Source of the DNA: Microbulbifer flavimaris
Lineage (GTDB): Bacteria > Pseudomonadota > Gammaproteobacteria > Pseudomonadales > Cellvibrionaceae
Reading direction: 5' to 3'
Length of the DNA: 64,000 bases
Assembly (NCBI RefSeq): GCF_001641755.2
Contig: NZ_LRFG02000004.1
Location: forward strand, 1-64,000
Part shown: in pieces, positions 18,232-26,629 of the stretch
Position numbering within the stretch: position 1 is the stretch's first letter
Layout of the letters: every line of letters begins with the position of its first letter
Made by a program: the position numbers and the translations under genes
Notes under the pieces: model-generated
Seen by the model: the letters and a program-made list of their open reading frames with translations, nothing else
Databases searched by the model: none
What the model was told of the DNA's origin: nothing

Positions 18232-19143
18232 TTAAGCTGTTTCAGTAGTCTCGATGGCTTGTGTACTGAGGAATATTTTCAGGCTGCTACCGATTTCCTC
18301 ATGATGCAGACCGTATTCAAACTGGGCCTTCATGTAGCCGAGCTTGTTGCCGCAGTCGTGGCTGTGGCCGACGATGCGGTAGGCTTCTACGGTTTGCTGC
18401 TTCAGCAGTTCATCGATCGCGTCGGTTAGCTGGATTTCCCCCCCGGCGCCAGGCTGAGTAGTGTCTAACAGGCTCCAAATCTCTGCGGGCAGTACATAGC
18501 GGCCGACGACGGCCATATTAGAGGGGGCGGCGTCTACTTCTGGCTTTTCTATCATGCCATCGATCTTGGCGGTGCCGCCGGTTTGCAGATCGGCACCCAG
18601 GCAATCCACCACACCGTATTTGCTGACCTGATCCCATTCCACGGCTTCCACCATTATCTGGCTGGCCTTGGTAGCTGCAAAGTTGCGCACCATGTCTGCC
18701 AGGTTGCTGGTGCTAAGGTCTGCAGCGTACTGGTCGATCAGTACATCCGGCAGCAGCACTGCGAAGGGGTTATCTCCCACCACCGGGCGCGCGCAGCTGA
18801 TGGCGTGGCCCAGGCCTTTGGCCTCGGCCTGACGCACAGAAATCACCGTCACGTCTTTGGGCACGATGGAGCGCACTTCTTCCAGTAGCTGGCGCTTAAG
18901 GCGATTTTCCAGCTGGGCTTCGAGTTCGAAGGATGTGTCGAAGTGGTTCTCGATGGCGTTCTTGCTGGCGTGGGTAACCAACACGATTTCCTTGATGCCT
19001 GCTGCTACTGCCTCATTCACCACGTACTGGATCAACGGCTTGTCCACGATCGGCAGCATTTCTTTGGGGATGGCCTTGGTGGCGGGCAGCATGCGGGTGC
19101 CGAGGCCGGCGACCGGGATAACCGCTTTCTTGACTTGGTGCAT
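18232..19143 (-). CDS. galU: UTP-glucose-1-phosphate uridylyltransferase
   Basis: 303 residues from the ATG at 19143, chosen because AAGGAAG lies about 7 nt upstream; the frame is open to 19173 but without a better site. It makes UDP-glucose from glucose-1-phosphate and UTP. The nucleotide-binding motif [21 protein letters not shown] and the [14 protein letters not shown] segment are classical GalU. GC-rich again, unlike the block to its left. Probably the first gene of the leftward galU-ugd-epimerase unit. Confidence 0.95.
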   Translation of the reverse strand: MHQVKKAVIPVAGLGTRMLPATKAIPKEMLPIVDKPLIQYVVNEAVAAGIKEIVLVTHASKNAIENHFDTSFELEAQLENRLKRQLLEEVRSIVPKDVTVISVRQAEAKGLGHAISCARPVVGDNPFAVLLPDVLIDQYAADLSTSNLADMVRNFAATKASQIMVEAVEWDQVSKYGVVDCLGADLQTGGTAKIDGMIEKPEVDAAPSNMAVVGRYVLPAEIWSLLDTTQPGAGGEIQLTDAIDELLKQQTVEAYRIVGHSHDCGNKLGYMKAQFEYGLHHEEIGSSLKIFLSTQAIETTETA

Positions 19144-19981
19144 CGTGCTTCCTTCTTGTTCTTGCGTTGCCATCGCCCGTCAGCTGGGCCGGATGAATCG
19201 TTTTCTTTCGGGATAGGCCAAAAGGACCATACCCAGAGGAGGCCTGGTGGAATCGACGGTATTGATTGGGATCGGCCGGGCACGCCAAACCTGATGGCGT
19301 ACCCATGCCTGGAGACGCCGTTGCGCCCACCCCCATGGGCAGCAAGCGGCGTTGGTATGAGATGATTCCCCAATTCCCGCTGCTGATGATCAGCAGCGAA
19401 CCCCCCGAGCCTGTCCTACTTCATGCCGCACTTGCGCTTTTTTGTGCCTTCGAGTGTTCGAGACGGCTGCCGGTGTTTGACCGTGGCCAGCCTCAGTAAC
19501 GAGGCGTGCAAGTGCGATCTGTCTATTTAATAACCGCCGCCATTGGCGTCGGCTTCCCCACGTGACAGGCATCACACTTTATCAAAAACCGAGCCCTGTT
19601 CAAGATGAAGTGAATCCCTTTTGTCGTTTATTCATGACGGAATTTTGCCATCTGGTGTCACAGCCAGTTTTTTCAACTAGAAGGTACATTTGTGCCACTT
19701 ATGGATCGTCGTCGTTTTGCCTTCTTGTGCCAGCTCGTAAAGTATTTTTGCCGGCGCCCGGCTTTCAGTGTTCATTTTCCATACGCCGCTCACTTGGCTG
19801 CGGGCATTCTCTCTTTCTCTAATTCCCGTTCTCTGTACTTCAGCTTCCATAAAGCATCATTTTCCATTCCCGGCGCGCGCCCTCACCTGAAATCGCGATT
19901 TCCTCGCACGATCATTTTTTGAGCTGCCAAACTGATTTGGCCAGCTGTGTGGCCGTTGGTGATGGTTTTTGGTGGTGCTCT
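19144..19981. other. 838-bp divergent intergenic region between galU and lapG
   Basis: No convincing gene: the ORFs here lack ribosome sites and coding character. It must hold promoters for galU (leftward) and lapG (rightward). A CRP-like site lies at 19561-19576. The left 200 bp is the galU leader and contains imperfect GC hairpins. Confidence 0.5.
19561..19576. promoter_or_regulatory. CRP/Vfr-like operator candidate
   Basis: CGTGA-CAGGCA-TCACA matches the CRP consensus TGTGA-N6-TCACA in 9 of 10 half-site bases. It is about 405 bp from the lapG start and 418 bp from galU, far for direct activation. The same core GACAGGCATCACA recurs at 37553-37568. Confidence 0.4.
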
Positions 19982-20698
19982 ATGGGTAGTGTCCTTTTTG
20001 TTTCAGCTTTGGGATCACGTTACAGGCTTTCGGGTTGCGGCTTGCGGCTCGGGCTGTGGGCCCTGCTCTGCCTGGGCTTGCTCTCAGCTGCCAATGCCCT
20101 GCCGGCCCGCACGCCACTGATGGCGCCGGGGTTATTGGCACAGATGAATGCACGTTTCGGACCAGAGGCGAGCGGGCGCTTACTGGGCTGGCAGCAGTTC
20201 GTCGAGGCCCAGGGTGGCGTCGGCGAGGGCTTGCGGCTGTGGCGGGTAAACCTTTTTCTGAACCGCGTTCCGTTTGTGGAGGACGCAGCCCATTGGGGGC
20301 TGGAGGATTACTGGGCCACACCCGCGGAGTTTGTCGCCTCCCGTGGCGGGGATTGTGAGGATTTTGCCATTGCCAAGTTGTTTACCCTGCAGGCGCTGGA
20401 GTTACCCACTGCACGGCTGCGGCTGATGTACGTGAATGCGCTGACGCTGAACCAGGCGCATATGGTGCTGCTGTATACCCCCTACCCCGGCGCCATGCCC
20501 CTGGTGCTGGATAACCTGACCAATACCGTAGTGCCAGCCACCCAGCGCAAAGATCTGGAACCGGTCTACAGTTTCAATTCCAGCGGGCTGTGGCTGGAGC
20601 CAGATTCCGCCACCCCCCGGCAGGTGCGGGACCACAGCGGCTCCCTGCTGTGGGAGGACCTGCGCCGGCGGCTGCAGGCACAGGGGCTGGATATTTAA
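19982..20698 (+). CDS. lapG: LapG-type transglutaminase-like cysteine protease
   Basis: 238 residues from the ATG at 19982 (a TTG start at 19919 is possible but less likely). LapG is a calcium-dependent periplasmic protease that cleaves the N-terminus of LapA-type adhesins and so releases biofilm cells. A secretion signal near residues 20-40 ends at ANA-LPA. The catalytic triad of bacterial transglutaminase-like cysteine proteases is visible: C125 in GGDCEDFAIAKL, H160 in LNQAHMVLL, D177 in LVLDNL. The DYWATPAEF segment before the Cys is also LapG-typical. It is followed by a LapD-like gene; no LapA adhesin is in the window. Confidence 0.88.
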   Translation: MGSVLFVSALGSRYRLSGCGLRLGLWALLCLGLLSAANALPARTPLMAPGLLAQMNARFGPEASGRLLGWQQFVEAQGGVGEGLRLWRVNLFLNRVPFVEDAAHWGLEDYWATPAEFVASRGGDCEDFAIAKLFTLQALELPTARLRLMYVNALTLNQAHMVLLYTPYPGAMPLVLDNLTNTVVPATQRKDLEPVYSFNSSGLWLEPDSATPRQVRDHSGSLLWEDLRRRLQAQGLDI

Positions 20699-20829
20699 CG
20701 TCACCTCTCGTGACTAACAGCCAGTGGCGACCTGTGGCAACCGCCCGATGCCCAGAAGCTATCCATAGAAGCCCTGACGCTATCTAGAAAAAGACCCTGA
20801 AGATACCTATATAAGAAGGAAGATTTGTC

Positions 20830-22023
20830 ATGGACCGACAAATTGCCGCCGCAGCGGGCAACCTGTTGCGGTTGTCGCTGCTGCTGGCGCTCACTCTGGC
20901 CGGCTGCCTGTGGCTGGCCATGGCCACCACGCGGGATTACCTGCAGGAGGAACTGCAGGGCAGCGCACGGGATAGCGCCAATACCCTGGCCCTGGCTCTG
21001 CGCCCCTACCTGGTTGAAGACGACACCCTCAGCCTGGAAACCGCCGTGACTGCCCTGGTACAGGGCGGGCATTACCAATCCATTATTGTGCGATCCACCG
21101 GCGGCGAAACACTGGTCAATAAATTTGCACCTACGCTACAGCCACTGGTACCGGAATGGTTTACCCGCTGGACGGCACTGCAACCGCCGCTGGCCGGTGC
21201 GACTATTGATGAGAGCTGGCAGCCGATTGCACAGGTACAGGTACAAATTCATCCGACTCCTGCGCAGCAACAGCTGTGGCGCCTGGCGAAGGGGTTTGCC
21301 GGCTTGGCACTGGCAGGGCTGGCGATGGTGCTGTTACTGGCCTGGCCACGTAGTGGCATGCTTGGAAAACGACAAAATAGCGGCCCAGCGATAATGACCT
21401 TGCCCGGCAACCGGCGGGATTTTGTCCGTGCATTGCGCCGCAGTGCCCGGCGGGCCAACCGCGCTGGCGGCGAGTTCTGGCTGGTGATCGACACTGGCAG
21501 CGGTTCACCAATCAATGGCTGCAATCGGCAGTCCAATAGTTCTGCGCTGGCGGAACTGCTGAGGGCGCACCTGGAAGCCTGGGTGCCCGGGGTGCAGCTC
21601 TATCAACTGAGCCCGCATGAGTTCGCGCTCAACCTGAGCCATAGCCACCATGCCGCGGCCTGTGGCCTGGCGGGCTGGTTGTGTGCCGCGCTGGGATCCG
21701 TGCAGCGGGGGGAGGAGAGGCAGCGAGAATCAGCAGGGCACAACCTGAACAATACCGGCCTGCGTGTTGCGGTGGTGCCGATGCCCGCAAATATTCACCT
21801 GCGCGCAGCGGTGGAACGCTGCAACTGGGCGTTTGCCCAGGCGCGGCAGCTGGAGGCGTTTGGTTGGTGTGTATACGGGGAGCACTCTGCTGCATCTGAT
21901 ATTCCGGTGTTGAAGGTGAAAGTGCGGCGCACGGCAGACAGCCCAACCGCCCCAATTACTGAAAAAGAAAAAGGCCTGGATAAAAAAACAGCGACCCAGC
22001 CGAGTCGGTATGAACCGGCGTGA
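20830..22023 (+). CDS. LapD-like membrane protein with degenerate GGDEF and no EAL domain
   Basis: 397 residues; AAGGAAG lies 8 nt before the ATG. A membrane segment (about 12-34), a periplasmic LapD/MoxY-N-type domain (about 35-145) with YLQEELQGSARDSANTLA, and a second membrane segment (about 148-172) are followed by a cytoplasmic region resembling a GGDEF domain. Its active site reads SPHEF (in YQLSPHEFALNL) instead of GGDEF. The EAL domain that binds c-di-GMP in LapD is absent; the protein ends in a low-complexity Lys/Thr/Pro tail, and no EAL sequence follows in any frame before the next gene. It probably holds or regulates LapG, but signal input must differ from canonical LapD. Confidence 0.7.
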   Translation: MDRQIAAAAGNLLRLSLLLALTLAGCLWLAMATTRDYLQEELQGSARDSANTLALALRPYLVEDDTLSLETAVTALVQGGHYQSIIVRSTGGETLVNKFAPTLQPLVPEWFTRWTALQPPLAGATIDESWQPIAQVQVQIHPTPAQQQLWRLAKGFAGLALAGLAMVLLLAWPRSGMLGKRQNSGPAIMTLPGNRRDFVRALRRSARRANRAGGEFWLVIDTGSGSPINGCNRQSNSSALAELLRAHLEAWVPGVQLYQLSPHEFALNLSHSHHAAACGLAGWLCAALGSVQRGEERQRESAGHNLNNTGLRVAVVPMPANIHLRAAVERCNWAFAQARQLEAFGWCVYGEHSAASDIPVLKVKVRRTADSPTAPITEKEKGLDKKTATQPSRYEPA

Positions 22024-22135
22024 ACTCGACCAGCTTGCATTTAGCCAGCATCGATTGCCTGTGCGTGACAATGGCCCCAAATGGCTATTTGCGCTGCGTT
22101 CTTGGTTTGAGAAACTGTTAGCGCGTTTGTTGTGA
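22010..22135 (+). CDS. possible 41-residue small protein overlapping the LapD-like gene
   Basis: An ATG at 22010 overlaps the last codons of the upstream gene and opens a 41-codon frame, MNRRELDQLAFSQHRLPVRD through to a basic amphipathic C-terminus (WFEKLLARLL), ending in TGA at 22135. Composition looks protein-like and the 14-bp overlap suggests coupling. The ribosome site is weak and no family is recognised. It could be a chance frame. Confidence 0.35.
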   Translation: MNRRELDQLAFSQHRLPVRDNGPKWLFALRSWFEKLLARLL

Positions 22136-22138
22136 GCT

Positions 22139-22189
22139 CTTCCCATTTGCGGTAGGGCCGGTACAATCAGGCGCAACTTTGGGGAAATA
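22139..22189 (+). promoter_or_regulatory. promoter and leader element shared by the two Ala-rich protein genes (copy 1)
   Basis: GCTCTT, 19 bp, then GTACAATCA (containing a TACAAT -10-like hexamer at 22162-22167), then CGC..C.TTGGGGAA. The same elements occur with identical spacing upstream of the gene at 25586. The leader runs to AAAGGAG just before the ATG at 22214. Confidence 0.6.
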
Positions 22190-22213
22190 CCACAAGATCA
22201 AAAAGGAGCCACC

Positions 22214-22675
22214 ATGAAGAAGGCGGTTTGGGGGGTTGCACTGGGCGCGAGCTTGCTCAGTGGTGTCGCCACAGCGGGCGTAGCCGAATACATCAAAGCC
22301 GGTTACACCATGAACCAGGTTATCGCCAATGCGATTGCCGAGGGCACTGCGGTTGAAGCTGCGGTAACAGAAGCCCTGGCCGTTGCTCCGGAAGAGGCGG
22401 AAGCGATTGTCGCTGCTGCGGTTGCATCGCGCCCCAACAAGGCTCAGGAAATTGTCGATGCGGCCGTTGCCGCCGGCATGAAACCCCGTGATGCGGTTGC
22501 TGCAGCCATCTCCGGTGGCGCCGACCCGAGCACGGTTTCTGCGGCGACTGCTGCAGGCCGCTCTTCACTGGCTCCGGGCCGCAGCGGTGTAGCACCGGGC
22601 AGCCTGCGCGGCTCCCCGCCCCCGATCGCCGGTGCCGGCGGCGGTGGTGGTGACGACGCTGCCTCTGACAACTGA
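22214..22675 (+). CDS. small exported Ala-rich protein, paralogue of the protein at 25586
   Basis: 153 residues with a signal peptide (cleavage near VATA-GVA, residue 21) and AAAGGAG before the ATG. The mature part is nearly all small residues arranged as helical repeats. A core at about 60-115 (EEAEAIVAAAV...EIVDAAVAAG...GGADPSTVSAATAAG) also forms the C-terminal domain of the protein at 25586. The tail is Gly/Pro/Ser-rich, ending GAGGGGGDDAASDN. It has its own conserved promoter and strong terminator. Periplasmic or secreted; function unknown. Its place between lapG/lapD-like and a polysaccharide ligase suggests a matrix or envelope role, by inference only. Confidence 0.75.
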   Translation: MKKAVWGVALGASLLSGVATAGVAEYIKAGYTMNQVIANAIAEGTAVEAAVTEALAVAPEEAEAIVAAAVASRPNKAQEIVDAAVAAGMKPRDAVAAAISGGADPSTVSAATAAGRSSLAPGRSGVAPGSLRGSPPPIAGAGGGGGDDAASDN

Positions 22676-22694
22676 TCACTACGGTGTACCAAGG

Positions 22695-22716
22695 AAAGGC
22701 CCCGCGAGGGGCTTTT
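22695..22716 (+). terminator. rho-independent terminator
   Basis: GGCCCC-GCG-AGGGGC-type hairpin followed by TTTTCTTGTTTT, 20 bp after the stop codon of the gene at 22214. Confidence 0.85.
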
Positions 22717-22787
22717 CTTGTTTTGGGTTGGGGATAATGTTGGGTTGGGGCCGGGTGCCTGTAGTTCGGCGGGCGCAGAGGTATCTG

Positions 22788-23545
22788 GATACCGGCCTGC
22801 GCCGGTATGACGATGGAAGGGACGGCTCGACCACACGACACGACAATAACCACTGTCGTCATCCCGGACTTGATCCGGGATCCACAGACCACTGAGGGTT
22901 TTGATAGCCCAGTACTGAATACCGGCCTTCGCCGGTATGACGATGGAAGGGGCAGCCCGACCACACGACACAGCAATAACTTGTGTCGTCACCTCGGACT
23001 CGATCCGGGGTCCACAGGCCACTGGGCGGCCCCACAGCACGTCGATGCCAACCCAGTGCTGGATTCCGGCCTGCGCCGGCATGACGACGGAGGGTGTTTC
23101 CACCACCATCGTCACCCCGGACTTGATCCGGGGTCCATGGCCGCTGCAGGTTTGGATGGCTCGGTCGGTGCTGGATGCCGGCCTGCGCCGGCATGACGAC
23201 GGAGGGTGTTTCCACCACCATCGTCACCCCGGACTTGATCCGGGGTCCATGGCCACAGCAGGTTTGGGTGGCTCAGTGGCTTATGGATGCCGGCCTGCGC
23301 CGGCATGACGACGGAGGGTGTTTCCACTACTGTCGTCACCCCGGGGTTGATCCGGGGTCCATGGCCACTGCAGGTCCGGATGGCTCGGTGGGTTATGGAT
23401 GCCGGCCTGCGCCGGCATGACGACGGAGGGTGTTTGCACCACTGTCGTCACCCCGGACTTGATCCGGAGCCCAGAGCCACCGCAGGTCTGGATGGCCCGG
23501 TGGGTGCTAGATACCGGCCTGCTCCAGTATGATGACGGAAGGGAA
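22788..23545. repeat. palindromic repeat cluster with an exact 112-bp tandem array (5 units)
   Basis: The palindrome CCGGCCTGCGCCGG starts at 23066, 23178, 23290, 23402 and (diverged) 23514, exactly 112 bp apart. Each unit also carries the partner palindrome CACCCCGGACTTGATCCGGGG and a conserved spacer (GCAGGTTTGGATGGCTC). Three less regular palindrome pairs lie at 22788-23060. ORFs reading through it are repeat translations. Confidence 0.9.
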
Positions 23546-23646
23546 ACACTGGTAAGGCGTAGCGAGAGAGTCCTCTTTTTTGTACAAACTATTTATTGTT
23601 CACACGAATAGAAAAACAACAGCGATACACGAACAACACTCCTCCC

Positions 23647-25041
23647 ATGATTGAAGCCAGCCCCCGCATCCAGCGCCTCGAGCGCGGCCTGTTTTATGCC
23701 TTTCTGGCGTTGCTGTTCTGGCTGCCGATTCCGCTGGGCTCGCATCGACCCTGGGCCTGGTCACTGGTGGAAGTGTGGGCATTTGCGCTGCTGGGTGGCT
23801 GGCTGGTGGTGAATGCCTACGCACCACGCCTGCATTCTCTCCGGCCCTATGCACCGTTACTGGGGCTGTTTGCGCTGTTCCAGCTGTGGGTGGGTTTGCA
23901 GGTGTTGCCGCTGCCGATCGGTTGGCTGGAAGCTATCTCCCCGGAGCGGGCGGCGCACTTCCTGGCTGCAGACCCGGCGATTGCTACCGGCACCCTTTCC
24001 CTCGACCCGAACCAAACCCGTATCGGTTTACTTAAAGGCTTGAGCTACTGGTGCCTGTTGTTTCTGGCCCTGGCACTGGTGAATACCTCTCGGCGGCTGA
24101 AACTGGCCGCATTGGTGATTGTGATTACCGGCACTTTCCAGGCGTTTTATGGGGTGCTGCTGGCGTTGTCCGGTTCTGAGACGACCTGGCTGCTGGGCTT
24201 TCCTAACAGCGATATTGCTACCGGCGGTTTCCGCTACAAGAATCACTTTGGCAACTTCCTGGTGCTGTGCCTGTGCTTTGGTACCGGCCTGCTGATTGCC
24301 AGCCTGTCCCGCAAGCGGGCAGGCTCAGTGCGGGAATTCTTGCGCGGTGCGCTGGCCACGCTGATGAACGGCAAGGCGGTGGTGCGCCTGTGCCTGGCGA
24401 TGATGGTGATCGGTCTGGTGATGTCCCACTCGCGCATGCCCAATACGGCGTTTTTTGTCAGTCTCTCCATCACCGGTGTTCTGGGCCTGCTGCTGATCCG
24501 TAAGAAGAGCCGCAGCCTGACGGTTTTGCTGGCGAGCCTGCTCGCCATTGATATGTTTATTGTCGGCAGCTGGTTCGGGCTGGAGCGGGTAAAAAATAAG
24601 CTAGAAAACACCAGCTTCACCCAGGAAACCCGGGACGAAGTCGTTCGGGACGGGCTGGGTCTGATCGAGCAGTACCCGCTGGCCGGTACCGGCGGCGGCG
24701 GTTTTTATTCTGCCTTCCCTATGGTGAAGGGGCCAGACATACAGCAATACTACGACCTGGCCCATAACGATTACCTGCAGTTCGCCATCGAGTTCGGCCT
24801 GCCGGCGACACTGTTGCTGGGTGTAGCGGTATTGTGGAGCCTGGCCCTCGCCTTCAGCGCCCTGCGCCAGCGGCGCGACAGCCTGATGCAGGGCATGGCC
24901 TTTGCGGCGGTGATGGCGATCATTGCCGAACTGATCATGCTACTGACGGATTTCCACCTGCAGGCGCCGGCTACGGCGATTTATTTTCTGCTGTGCCTGG
25001 CGCTGGCCTGGCAGGCGCGGTTTATGCAGGTCGAGAAGTAA
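23647..25041 (+). CDS. O-antigen ligase/polymerase-like membrane protein (Wzy_C family)
   Basis: 464 residues from the ATG at 23647. About ten membrane segments, with a large periplasmic loop holding the Wzy_C-type sequence (GLGLIEQYPLAGTGGGGFYSAFPMV and YYDLAHNDYLQFAIEFG); the HNDYLQ motif is typical of O-antigen ligase-like proteins. It polymerises polysaccharide repeats or ligates them to an acceptor. It is a second Wzy_C protein besides the one at 14075, and lies between the two paralogous Ala-rich protein genes. No clear ribosome site is visible, so the start is moderately uncertain. Confidence 0.82.
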   Translation: MIEASPRIQRLERGLFYAFLALLFWLPIPLGSHRPWAWSLVEVWAFALLGGWLVVNAYAPRLHSLRPYAPLLGLFALFQLWVGLQVLPLPIGWLEAISPERAAHFLAADPAIATGTLSLDPNQTRIGLLKGLSYWCLLFLALALVNTSRRLKLAALVIVITGTFQAFYGVLLALSGSETTWLLGFPNSDIATGGFRYKNHFGNFLVLCLCFGTGLLIASLSRKRAGSVREFLRGALATLMNGKAVVRLCLAMMVIGLVMSHSRMPNTAFFVSLSITGVLGLLLIRKKSRSLTVLLASLLAIDMFIVGSWFGLERVKNKLENTSFTQETRDEVVRDGLGLIEQYPLAGTGGGGFYSAFPMVKGPDIQQYYDLAHNDYLQFAIEFGLPATLLLGVAVLWSLALAFSALRQRRDSLMQGMAFAAVMAIIAELIMLLTDFHLQAPATAIYFLLCLALAWQARFMQVEK

Positions 25042-25124
25042 GTTTTTACTGACTTCTTCTTACCCATCCCCCTTACCGCCCCTTCTTATCCATCCTTCTT
25101 ACCGCACTCAGCTTTTGTGAATGC

Positions 25125-25230
25125 TGGATGCCGTTACCGGATCAAGTCCGGTACAGGTTCTGCGCTGGCATGACGATGGGGAGTTATTAACCACCGTCGT
25201 CATCCCGGACTTGATCCGGGATCCAGTGGC
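25125..25230. repeat. one palindrome pair of the dispersed repeat family
   Basis: Contains a TGGATGCCGTTACCGGATC type element, GCGCTGGCATGACGATGGG, and CGTCATCCCGGACTTGATCC. No gene is seen from here to the promoter near 25507. Confidence 0.75.
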
Positions 25231-25506
25231 GAGGGGAGCGAAACCCGGGCGGTTGTGGAAGGCTACCTTTGCCTGCTCTTCGCGCTGCGAGTGCATTCAC
25301 CATCCTCCTCGCCAAACTTCTGACCTGTAACCCATTTCCTAACAGACATGCTTGTGATGATGGGGATTTATTCACCAGCTTTGCCGTTCTCCGCACCGAT
25401 GCCATGCGCACGCGCCGTTGCACACCGTTATTTGCACCATTTTTTTACCTTTATCGGTAGGTGACAAAATAATTACTAGTAACCGCGCACGGCGATAGTG
25501 TGCGCT

Positions 25507-25557
25507 CTTTCTATTTTTATTATTGCCAGTACAATCATCCGCTTCATTGGGGAACTT
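25507..25557 (+). promoter_or_regulatory. promoter and leader element shared by the two Ala-rich protein genes (copy 2)
   Basis: GCTCTT, 19 bp, GTACAATCA (TACAAT at 25530-25535), then CGC..C.TTGGGGAA.T, aligned without gaps to the element at 22139-22189. The start codon follows about 30 nt later with AAGGGA as ribosome site. Confidence 0.6.
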
Positions 25558-25585
25558 TCTGAAAGACAACAACAAGGGATTCAGA

Positions 25586-26512
25586 ATGAAGAAGACGTTT
25601 TTTTGGGGGCCATTGGGGGTCGCAGTGTTAGTTGTGGCGGTAGCCTACACCGCTTATGAATATTTTTATGGCGAGCCCAGTGAGGAGCAATCCGCTCAGG
25701 CAGAAATTGCCGAAGAAGTAAAAACTGAAGAAGCCACAGAAGTGCTCGCGGAAGACAAAGCCGCAGTGGCAGCTGAAGAAGAAATTGCAGAGGAAGCTGA
25801 AGAAACAGCTACAGAGGCTGCTGCAGAAGTGGCCGAGCCTGAGGCCGATACCACTCCAGCAGCGGAAGCAGCTGCAGTACTGCCTAAGGAACCCGCTCAG
25901 GCCGTCAAGCCGGCTGTGGCCCAATCAATGAACGAGACCGAAAGCAACAGCAAGCCGGCAGTGGCAGCACCGGCAGAAAAAGAGCCTGCACCGGTCGCCC
26001 GGGAGCCCGCGCCGGTAACTGAAGAAGAGCCGATGGTCGAAGCCCTGGCTGCTGCCGTGCAAGAAGCCGAAGCGGAGCAGGCTGGCAATGAGGAGAGCCT
26101 GCAGCTGGCCATGGCGGATACCGAAGAAGAGTCTGCCGAGCAGGACCTGGTAGTAATGCCCGCGGAAGAAGACGCAGCGAGCGATCAGCTCAGCATTGGT
26201 GAGCAGGTTCAGCGAGACATTGCTGCCAACCCGGAAAACGCCGATGCGATCATCGCCGATGCCGTGGCCGCCAACCCTGACCAGGCCAAGGAAATCACTG
26301 ATGCCGCGGTAGCCGCTGGTGTGAATGAAAGCGATGCCGCTGCCGCAGCGATTGCCGGTGGTGCAGAGCCGAGCACTGTCTCCCCCGCTACTGCTGCGGG
26401 TGCTACTCCGCTGGCCACTGCCCGCACCCGCGCCGTACCCACCCTGCCCACACTGCCGCCGGTAGTGACTGGTGCCGGCGGTTGCGACGACAAGTGCCCG
26501 TCAAAGAACTGA
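25586..26512 (+). CDS. membrane-anchored Ala/Glu-rich protein, paralogue of the protein at 22214
   Basis: 308 residues from the ATG at 25586 (AAGGGA about 8 nt upstream). One N-terminal membrane segment (about 4-26) without an obvious cleavage site, then roughly 175 residues of low-complexity Glu/Ala/Pro-rich sequence, reminiscent of periplasm-spanning linkers. The C-terminal domain (about 205-272; IIADAVAANPDQAKEITDAA..., GGAEPSTVSPATAAG) is shared with the exported protein at 22214. The end GAGGCDDKCPSKN adds two cysteines. Probably inner-membrane anchored and reaching into the periplasm. Function unknown; coregulation with its paralogue is likely from the shared promoter. Confidence 0.75.
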   Translation: MKKTFFWGPLGVAVLVVAVAYTAYEYFYGEPSEEQSAQAEIAEEVKTEEATEVLAEDKAAVAAEEEIAEEAEETATEAAAEVAEPEADTTPAAEAAAVLPKEPAQAVKPAVAQSMNETESNSKPAVAAPAEKEPAPVAREPAPVTEEEPMVEALAAAVQEAEAEQAGNEESLQLAMADTEEESAEQDLVVMPAEEDAASDQLSIGEQVQRDIAANPENADAIIADAVAANPDQAKEITDAAVAAGVNESDAAAAAIAGGAEPSTVSPATAAGATPLATARTRAVPTLPTLPPVVTGAGGCDDKCPSKN

Positions 26513-26530
26513 TACTTATTCGGTTCCAGT

Positions 26531-26557
26531 AAAAAAGGCCCTGCGGGGCCTTTTTTT
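26531..26557 (+). terminator. rho-independent terminator
   Basis: AAAAAAGGCCC-TGC-GGGGCC hairpin followed by seven T, 18 bp after the stop of the gene at 25586. Confidence 0.92.
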
Positions 26558-26629
26558 GTTTCCGGCGTTACCGACTTTCGGTTTACTTGCAGATTCTGAC
26601 CTTTCCGGGGCGACTGGCTCAGGGGAACA

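Noticed and set aside
19144-19450. c-di-GMP (GEMM) riboswitch in the galU leader
   Set aside because: The leader has hairpins and a GGCAACGCAAG-like piece, but the paired elements and tetraloop/receptor of GEMM are not present in the right order.
20830-22675. Frameshifted LapD whose EAL domain continues downstream
   Set aside because: Frames after 22023 were read for EAL-type motifs. Only the 41-codon frame and then the unrelated Ala-rich gene appear, so a simple frameshift does not explain the missing domain.
22807-23611. Series of overlapping ORFs across the repeat array (HPGLDPGS / PACAGMTT-like peptides)
   Set aside because: They are translations of the palindromes and recur identically at every array on both strands. 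No ribosome sites and no family.
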